Assembly: GCA_035573855.1 (NCBI GenBank)
Contig: DATLZU010000013.1
Coordinates: 65,036 to 129,035, forward strand
Source of the DNA: DATLZU01 sp035573855
GTDB taxonomy: Bacteria; Nitrospirota; Nitrospiria; Nitrospirales; Nitrospiraceae
DNA: 64,000 nucleotides
Direction: 5' to 3'
Numbering within the stretch: the stretch's first letter is position 1; every line of letters starts with the position of its first letter. The notes under the pieces were generated by a model. The model was not told the DNA's origin and searched no databases. It worked only from the letters and a program-made list of their open reading frames with translations. Of the stretch, positions 44,237 to 49,958 are shown piece by piece. A program made the translations under genes and the position numbers.

Positions 44237-44977
44237 TCAGCGGCAGAGTGGAGTGATAAGGTCCAAGACCGATCGAGCGGTGGCGAGGGACGTTTCGGCA
44301 TGGATCCGCTGCGGCATACCGGAGGGAAGGAGACCGGGCAGGGCATCGGGATACCGGGTCGGCACGTAGAACTGATCGAGTTCCCGCAGGGCATCCATCA
44401 AGGTTGCCAAGTGGGCGCGGCTCTCGTCAGGAAGCCGATTCATCAAGTCCACGAGCGCATGTGTCCGTGGCATCACCTCACCACGCCACGCAAACAGCGC
44501 CTTCAACGCTTTCTCAGCACACTGTTGCGCACGGAAGCATGCTTGATTGAACAACCTGTCCTGGAGGGCGAGTTCCGCCATGCGAAGATCCTCAGCGGCA
44601 AATGTCAGCCAACGAGTCGCATCCTCCTGTGGATGTAAGGGCATAACGGCTCCCTTTTTCAGGATTTCTTCCCGAAAGAATGGGCGGTGCAGGCAGGCGG
44701 CCGCCTCTTCAGGGGTGTAGGCCAGAAACTGGACGCCGACCTGCGGACGCGTCACAGTTGCTAGTCTGGCTGACCGAGACACGAACGGCTCCGAGGAGCG
44801 CATGAGGACGAAGAGATCAAGGTCGCTCCACTCATGAACACGCCCGGTCGCCACGGAGCCAAACACGCGGAGTTGAAGCACAGTGGGATCCTCGGCCAAC
44901 ACCTGCCGAATGCGTTCGAGTTCCTGGCGCAACCGTGTATGGCGGTCGCTGGCCTCAAGAGGAGTTGCCTGTGCCAT
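44237..44977 (-). CDS. Single-chain MNT-HEPN protein (nucleotidyltransferase plus HEPN)
   Basis: 246 residues from MAQATPLEASDRHTR; the frame upstream to 45103 is non-conserved. N-terminal minimal nucleotidyltransferase: G40-S41...D52-x-D54 in FGSVATGRVHEWSDLDLFVL. C-terminal HEPN helix bundle: LRMAELALQDRLFNQACFRAQQCAEKALKAL and RGEVMPRTHALVDLMNRL (parts quoted), with an R-x4-6-H-like pattern that is catalytic in toxin HEPNs. In HEPN/MNT toxin-antitoxin pairs the MNT AMPylates and silences the HEPN RNase; here both are one chain, so the toxin would be held in check in cis. Convergent with the ring nuclease gene (8 bp), divergent from the APE2256 gene. Confidence 0.8.
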   Translation of the reverse strand: MAQATPLEASDRHTRLRQELERIRQVLAEDPTVLQLRVFGSVATGRVHEWSDLDLFVLMRSSEPFVSRSARLATVTRPQVGVQFLAYTPEEAAACLHRPFFREEILKKGAVMPLHPQEDATRWLTFAAEDLRMAELALQDRLFNQACFRAQQCAEKALKALFAWRGEVMPRTHALVDLMNRLPDESRAHLATLMDALRELDQFYVPTRYPDALPGLLPSGMPQRIHAETSLATARSVLDLITPLCR

Positions 44978-45000
44978 CGTGTCTCCTGGACTCTCCCAAA

Positions 45001-45053
45001 TCCAGCGGAAACCTAGCACAACCCCTCGCATCCGGCAACGTTTCCGCTCTGGA
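45001..45053. promoter_or_regulatory. Inverted repeat in a divergent intergenic region
   Basis: TCCAGCGGAAAC at 45001-45012 and GTTTCCGCTCTGGA at 45040-45053 are complementary apart from a 2-nt bulge, 27 nt apart. They lie between the divergent MNT-HEPN and CARF genes and may be an operator or a hairpin. Confidence 0.5.
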
Positions 45054-45108
45054 CCGGAAGGCGGAGGATTGTTAAAACGGTGGCGAGAAACAGGAGCGGG
45101 CAACAGCC

Positions 45109-46179
45109 ATGATTCTCATCAATACGGTCGGCACTTCGGTTTTAACAGCTTGGAAGGAGTTCGGCGATCGCTATGACGAAGCCCATCGCGCCCGCTTAGT
45201 GGCAGCCCTCAAAGGTCTTGACCAGTCGGATAAGCGGCTCGGCGCAGAATTGACCTCGATCCAGTCCCTGATGAAGCAGGGAGTGGTCTCTCCAGGAGAC
45301 CGACTGGTCTTCCTCGTCTCCGATACGCGGGAGGGAGCCTGCGTCGGCGACGTGTTGGCGAACATTGGTGAACATTGGGGATTCAACACCGAGTCGCATG
45401 TGATCAAAAAGCTGCAAGGCGACGATCCCAAGGCCTTCGCCCAGGGGCTGCGCAATCTGGTCAAGAAAATCGCGGAACTGTACCGAAACGCGTCCGGACC
45501 GGTCGCCATCAACGCTACCGGCGGCTACAAGGCGCAGATTTCCTTTGCCGGGCTGATCGGTCAAGTCTTTGGCCTGCCGGTCTATTACCAATTTGAATCC
45601 TTTCCCGCCGCTATTGAGCTGCCGGCCCTACCGGTCTCGTTTGCCTTCGACGACTGGCTGGCCTATCGTCATGTGCTGGAGGCGCTCGACGAAGGCGAAG
45701 CCGGCGAGTTGCTCAAGGCCGACGATTCGCGCATCAAATCCCTGCCAGAGAAGCTGCGCGTCCTCGTGGATACGAGCCAAGGCCTGGCCACCTTGAGCGC
45801 CCTCGGTGCTCTCTACCACGAAGGCTTCCGCGAGCGGTTCCGTGCCCAGGCACAGGCCTTGTTGCCCAAGGCATCGGGGATCGCACCGGCTGACAAGAAA
45901 GTGACCTACGAAGACGGCAACGCCGGCAGGCACCGTGGCCTGGCCGACTGGCTGGAGCGCATCCGGGCCGTGCCCTATGTGACGAGGATCGAGACGTTCT
46001 ACTACAACCCGCGCCTGCCGGGCCGCTCGACCGTGGAGCCCGATCCCGCCCATGGCGACCGCGTGATCGCGATCTACGCGACCCACGACGCCACGACCAA
46101 AGCCTACGTGTTCCTGTCTGAAAACGATCCGAAGAAAGCCCAGGCCGCGGCCGCGGACCTGGCGGAGAGGCTCCGATGA
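45109..46179 (+). CDS. APE2256-family CARF protein, possible C-terminal RelE-like effector
   Basis: 356 residues. CARF domain about 1-170: ILINTVGTSVL start and the ligand loop INATGGYKAQISFAGL (N135-K141). After a helical linker (about 175-275) the C-terminal 85 residues read as a small alpha-beta unit: LADWLERIRAVPYVTRIE, then RVIAIYATHDATTKAYVFLS and a closing helix KKAQAAAADLAERL. The strand and helix order resembles RelE-type mRNA interferases, as in the CARF-RelE protein Cami1, but this is a fold guess from pattern alone. The stop overlaps the next gene by 4 bp (ATGA). Confidence 0.75.
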   Translation: MILINTVGTSVLTAWKEFGDRYDEAHRARLVAALKGLDQSDKRLGAELTSIQSLMKQGVVSPGDRLVFLVSDTREGACVGDVLANIGEHWGFNTESHVIKKLQGDDPKAFAQGLRNLVKKIAELYRNASGPVAINATGGYKAQISFAGLIGQVFGLPVYYQFESFPAAIELPALPVSFAFDDWLAYRHVLEALDEGEAGELLKADDSRIKSLPEKLRVLVDTSQGLATLSALGALYHEGFRERFRAQAQALLPKASGIAPADKKVTYEDGNAGRHRGLADWLERIRAVPYVTRIETFYYNPRLPGRSTVEPDPAHGDRVIAIYATHDATTKAYVFLSENDPKKAQAAAADLAERLR

Positions 46180-47318
46180 CCATGTCCACCATTCAATGCC
46201 CGACGTGCGGCGCCACGATTCCCCTCACTGAGGCGTTGATGACCCAAGTCCGCGCGACCGTGGAAACGGACGTGAAGCGCCAGTACGAAGTCCAGCTCCA
46301 GTCTGCCGTCAAACAGGCCGAGAGCCGGGCCAAGGAGCAGAGCGAGCGAGACCTTCGGCTGCTGCGTGAGCAGCTTGCCGAACAACAGCGGAAGACGCGG
46401 GAAGCGCAGGAGGCCGAATTGGCCTTGCGGAAGGAGAAAGCCGCGCTCGAAGAGCGGGCCCGCGAGCTGGACCTCGAAGTGGCACGCCGCGTGGACGCCG
46501 AAAAGCAGAAGCTGGAAGAGCAGATCCGCCGCTCGGCGACCGAGGAGCAGGCGCTCAAGCTCAGGGAGAAAGACAAGCAGATCGACGACCTCAAGGCGCT
46601 GCTCGAAGAGGCCCGCCGCAAGAGCGAACAGGGGTCGCAGGAGCGGCAGGGCGAGGTGCTCGAGCTCGATCTGGAAACCGCGCTGGCGCGGGCATTTCCC
46701 CATGACGCGATTCGGCCGGTGCCCAAGGGCATGCGCGGCGCCGACGTGATCCAAGAGGTACGCGACGGAAGCCTGCGGCCCTGCGGGAGCATCATCTGGG
46801 AGACCAAGAACACCAAGGCCTGGAGTCCCGCATGGCTGGCCAAGCTGAAGGACGACCAGCGCGCGGCCGGCGCCGGCGTCGCCGTCCTGGTGTCCGTCAC
46901 ACTCCCCGAAGACGTCCGACCCTTCAAGCTCGTGGACGGCGTGTGGGTGACGAGCCTCTCCTGCTACCTGCCGCTGGCCGTCGCGCTGCGCGAGCAACTG
47001 CTCCGTGTCGCCTTCGCCCAGGCTGCCGCCCAAGGGATGAGCGAAAACATGGAGGCCTTGTACCGCTACCTCTCCAGCGACGAGTTCCGCCACCGGGTCG
47101 AGGCGCTGATGGAGACCTTCGCGGCCATGCAGGCGCAGTTGGCCAAGGAGCGAACGGCCATGGAAAAGCTCTGGAACGAGCGGGCCAAGCAGATCGAACG
47201 ACTGGTGACGAACACGGCCGGGATGTACGGGGCGATCCGCGGCGCCATCGGCGGCCAGTTGCCGGAGATTCCTGCGCTGGACCTCGAGGCCTTGCCCCAA
47301 CCGGAGGAGCCGACATGA
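46176..47318 (+). CDS. DUF2130 protein: zinc-knuckle-like start, coiled coil, PD-(D/E)XK-like domain
   Basis: 380 residues. Starts with a single CxxC (IQCPTCGATIPL), then a long Lys/Glu/Arg/Gln-rich coiled coil (about 25-160). The DUF2130 core follows: Asp190 in GADVIQEV and Glu209-x-Lys211 in IIWETKNTKAW, the spacing of a PD-(D/E)XK nuclease, then VSVTLPEDVRPF and a second helical stretch. RmuC-like topology. Translationally coupled to the CARF gene (ATGA), which makes it a candidate accessory or effector nuclease of the cyclic-oligoadenylate response. Nuclease activity is unproven. Confidence 0.75.
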   Translation: MTMSTIQCPTCGATIPLTEALMTQVRATVETDVKRQYEVQLQSAVKQAESRAKEQSERDLRLLREQLAEQQRKTREAQEAELALRKEKAALEERARELDLEVARRVDAEKQKLEEQIRRSATEEQALKLREKDKQIDDLKALLEEARRKSEQGSQERQGEVLELDLETALARAFPHDAIRPVPKGMRGADVIQEVRDGSLRPCGSIIWETKNTKAWSPAWLAKLKDDQRAAGAGVAVLVSVTLPEDVRPFKLVDGVWVTSLSCYLPLAVALREQLLRVAFAQAAAQGMSENMEALYRYLSSDEFRHRVEALMETFAAMQAQLAKERTAMEKLWNERAKQIERLVTNTAGMYGAIRGAIGGQLPEIPALDLEALPQPEEPT

Positions 47319-47560
47319 GCGCGGCACAGTTGCCCGAGTCTCTCCGTCCCTATTTTTGGGATATGGACTTCGACCGATTGGATCCCGTCTCGCACGGACG
47401 ATTCATCGCCGAGCGGCTGATGGAGAAAACGACACCGGAAACGTTCCGGTGGCTGATGGAGCATTACCCGCCGGCGACCCTTCGGGAAATCGCTCAGCAG
47501 AGCCGTCGGCTGCCGATGCGGGACCGGAATTTCTGGAGGCTGTATCTTGCTCAGGCTTGA
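47315..47560 (+). CDS. Small DUF6922-like putative antitoxin (partner of AbiEii-type toxin)
   Basis: 81 residues starting in a 4-bp overlap with the DUF2130 gene. SLRPYFWDMDFDRLDPVSHG and ETFRWLMEHYPPATLREIAQQSRRL fit the DUF6922 type of small protein that precedes AbiEii-like nucleotidyltransferases. Overlaps the following gene by 14 bp. Antitoxin role inferred from this pairing. Confidence 0.65.
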   Translation: MSAAQLPESLRPYFWDMDFDRLDPVSHGRFIAERLMEKTTPETFRWLMEHYPPATLREIAQQSRRLPMRDRNFWRLYLAQA

Positions 47561-48191
47561 GGCGCTGACTCCCGAGGCGCGGGAACTGTCACCGGCATTG
47601 TGCGCGGCCCTGGAGGGGACCGAGTTTGTGCTCGCCGGTGGAACGGGACTCGCGCTGCAACTGGGCCACCGGATCTCGGTGGATTTCGACTGGTTCTGCC
47701 GGCCCGACGTCTTCCCCTCCGGTCTGGCGGGCCGGTTGAGTGCGCTCAGACGCCCGATCACCATGCTGCAGGATCGGACCGATACCGTGGAATGTCTGCT
47801 GGCGACCGTGCGTTGCACATTCATTGCCTTCCAGCCGGCCTTTGGGCCGCCCGTCGAGCGATGGCACGGGAGGCCCATCGCACCGATCGAGGACATCGGC
47901 GCCATGAAGCTCGTCGCGGTGAGCCAACGCGGCGCCAAGAAGGATTTCTACGACCTGTATGCGATCCTCCAAGAACGGCCGCTTGCCCGAATCGCCGAAC
48001 GACTCCGGGCGATGTACACCGACCCACCGCCCAACCCGGCCCACATCGCCAAGTCGTTGGTCGATTTCCACGACGCGGAGCAAGATCCCGAACCGCGATT
48101 GTTAATGCCGACCACGTGGGAGACGGTCGCTCGGTTCTTCACCGAACACACCAAGGCCCACACGACCACCCTCATGGAGGTCTTCGCGTGA
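47547..48191 (+). CDS. AbiEii-family nucleotidyltransferase (type IV-like toxin)
   Basis: 214 residues from a TTG start. LAGGTGLALQLGHRISVDFDWF gives the G-G-T and DxD (D46/D48) nucleotidyltransferase core, then IEDIGAMKLVAVSQRGAKKDFYDLYAIL (motif quoted in part) matches the KxDxYD-like block of the AbiEii/AbiGii family. AbiE systems cause abortive infection by an NTP-transferase toxin. Here it lies between DUF2130 and the cmr genes with its small partner just upstream. Confidence 0.82.
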   Translation: MLRLEALTPEARELSPALCAALEGTEFVLAGGTGLALQLGHRISVDFDWFCRPDVFPSGLAGRLSALRRPITMLQDRTDTVECLLATVRCTFIAFQPAFGPPVERWHGRPIAPIEDIGAMKLVAVSQRGAKKDFYDLYAILQERPLARIAERLRAMYTDPPPNPAHIAKSLVDFHDAEQDPEPRLLMPTTWETVARFFTEHTKAHTTTLMEVFA

Positions 48192-48330
48192 AGAGGAGCG
48201 AAGCAAGGGGGATGCCGACGCAGCGGTTCGGATGCCGCGTGTGGCAACGTTGCCAGGCTGGACAAGACCGAGCGCAATCAGTACAGAAGAACCCCAACGG
48301 AAGCAATAAGGACCGCGAACCATGGCCCCG

Positions 48331-48444
48331 ATGACGACTCTCATCTACACCGTGCGATTCCTCACCCCGGCCTTTCTCGGCAACGCCGAGCAGAATGGCC
48401 GGTGGCGATATGGCCTAGTGCCGACTCCCATGCGGTGCCCATGA
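48331..48444 (+). pseudogene. 5' fragment of a cmr1 gene
   Basis: The first 77 bp (48331-48407) match the first 77 bp of the intact cmr1 at 48939-49015 with six mismatches, then similarity stops. The fragment encodes about 26 Cmr1-like residues and a short unrelated tail ending at 48444, overlapping the hicA start. No similarity before the ATG. Looks like a remnant of a divergent cmr1 copy cut by the hicAB insertion, or of a recombination event. Confidence 0.75.
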
Positions 48445-48725
48445 ATCTCAGAAAGGTACTCCGACGACTCAGTGAAGGGCACCTCAACAACGTTGCCTTT
48501 AACGACATGCGAACACTTATCGAGGCATTTGGCTTTGAACTCAAGCGGGTCAGCGGCAGTCATCACATCTTTGCCCATCCCGCCATCGCCGAACTGGTCA
48601 ATCTGCAGGAGGTAGGCGGAGAAGCCAAGCCCTATCAGATTCGCCAATTCCTGCGACTGGTCGAGCGGTACAATCTCCGGCTGGAGGACAACCATGAGCG
48701 ACTACCACATCAACATCTTTTATAG
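48441..48725 (+). CDS. hicA: HicA-type mRNA interferase toxin
   Basis: 94 residues from MNLRKVLRRLSEGHL; the frame upstream is not conserved. The HicA/YcfA dsRBD-like fold is marked by GFELKRVSGSHHIFAHP with the active His in GSHH, and YQIRQFLRLVERYNL at the end. Overlaps hicB by 32 bp. Longer than minimal HicA because of about 20 extra N-terminal residues. Confidence 0.85.
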   Translation: MNLRKVLRRLSEGHLNNVAFNDMRTLIEAFGFELKRVSGSHHIFAHPAIAELVNLQEVGGEAKPYQIRQFLRLVERYNLRLEDNHERLPHQHLL

Positions 48726-48915
48726 CGAAGAAGACGGGGGCTACATCGCGGACATCCCGGATCTGGAATCCTGCTCCGCCTTCGGCCGTACGCCGGAAGA
48801 AGCCTTGGCCCAAGTTGAGCAAGCCAAGGCGGCTTGGTTGGACGCGGCCCGCGCCGCCGGTAAGCCGATCCCTGCGCCACGCTACCGGCCGGCAATCTAT
48901 CAAGCCAGCCGCTAG
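48694..48915 (+). CDS. hicB: HicB antitoxin
   Basis: 73 residues. The partial RNase-H-like HicB fold is typical: YHINIFYSEEDGGYIADIPDL, CSAFGRTPEEALAQVEQAKAAWLDAARAAGKPIP (parts quoted). No DNA-binding tail is present, so regulation may differ from RHH- or HTH-tailed HicBs. The intact cmr1 starts 23 bp downstream on the same strand, so this module may drive or feed transcription into cmr1. Confidence 0.85.
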   Translation: MSDYHINIFYSEEDGGYIADIPDLESCSAFGRTPEEALAQVEQAKAAWLDAARAAGKPIPAPRYRPAIYQASR

Positions 48916-48938
48916 CCTCGCGCCCAAGGGACTCCAAT

Positions 48939-49958
48939 ATGACGACACTCACCTACACCGTCCAATTCCTCACCCCGGCCTTTCTGGGCGACGCCGAGCA
49001 GAATGGCCGGTGGCGGACCCCGCCGTTCAAGGCGCTGTTGCGGCAGTGGTGGCGGGTGGTGTACGCGGCCGACCACAACTTCAATGTGAATATAGAGGAA
49101 ATGAGGCGCGAAGAGGGGCTCTTGTTCGGCAATGCGTGGCTCTCTCATCGCGTGAACGATCGCGAGGTTGCCGATCACTGCAAGAGTCTCGTGCGGCTGC
49201 GGCTGGAGAACGTAGATGGTTCTCCTTCGGAAGGGTGGGCTCGGGGCACGCAAAAGGGTGTTGCCCCGTTGCCGACGGGCCTTCAGACCAGTTATGCCTG
49301 GTTCGGCCTGGTGAAGCGTGGTGGCGGACTGCCCGACAGGACTGCGATAAAGCCCAGTATCCCTGAAGGAAAGCGGAGGTTGCACCTGGTGCTTCCAGAA
49401 TCTCACGGGGGCTGGATCGAGCTAACCGTCCGATTGATCCACACATTCGGCCAGGTAGGTACTCGCTCCCGGGGTGGATGGGGAAGTCTCGAATTTCAAG
49501 GGCTCACGTCCCTCGAAGGCGAAGACCTCTCGCGTTTTGCCAGATCGCTTCAGGAGTGTCTTAACTCTGATTGGGCCATGTCGCTTGCTCAGGATCAGAA
49601 AGGCCTCTGTATGTGGGAGAGCACCACTGGTTACGAGACCTGGGAGAAGGCCATGCAGAAAATTGCTGAGGAACGAAAACGTGTTCGGACTGAGCTCAGA
49701 TCCTGTAAGGGGAAAGACCTTCGCATAGCCCTCGGCTTTGCCGGAGATGGTCGTATGCCAAGTCCGCTACGGTGGAAAATCTTCTCTCGTGGAAACGGCA
49801 AGCTTGGCCTCCGCGTGTTCGCGATGCCACACCGGTTGCCAGCCGACAGTGGCCGCACAATGTCCCCGGATGATCTACAAACGGCTTGGAACACGGTCTT
49901 GAGCGCAGTCGATCAGTCCTCAGTTGTAAAAAGAATCAACGCAGGGGTCCATCGGTGA
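48939..49958 (+). CDS. cmr1: Type III-B RAMP protein Cmr1
   Basis: 339 residues. Starts TLTYTVQFLTPAFLGDAEQ, then PPFKALLRQWWRVVYAAD and a late glycine-rich loop VGTRSRGGWGSLEFQG, the RAMP signature near residue 180. Cmr1 caps the 3' end of the crRNA in the Cmr effector. Its stop overlaps the GTG start of cas10 (GTGA, 49955-49958). Confidence 0.9.
   Translation: MTTLTYTVQFLTPAFLGDAEQNGRWRTPPFKALLRQWWRVVYAADHNFNVNIEEMRREEGLLFGNAWLSHRVNDREVADHCKSLVRLRLENVDGSPSEGWARGTQKGVAPLPTGLQTSYAWFGLVKRGGGLPDRTAIKPSIPEGKRRLHLVLPESHGGWIELTVRLIHTFGQVGTRSRGGWGSLEFQGLTSLEGEDLSRFARSLQECLNSDWAMSLAQDQKGLCMWESTTGYETWEKAMQKIAEERKRVRTELRSCKGKDLRIALGFAGDGRMPSPLRWKIFSRGNGKLGLRVFAMPHRLPADSGRTMSPDDLQTAWNTVLSAVDQSSVVKRINAGVHR

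Noticed and set aside
44978..45103. Extended N-terminus of the MNT-HEPN protein
   Set aside because: Sequence before MAQATPLEAS is not conserved and crosses the inverted repeat in the divergent promoter region.
49886..49954. Upstream extension of Cas10
   Set aside because: It lies in the cmr1 coding sequence out of phase; the GTG at 49955 overlaps the cmr1 stop and begins the conserved Cmr2 N-terminus.
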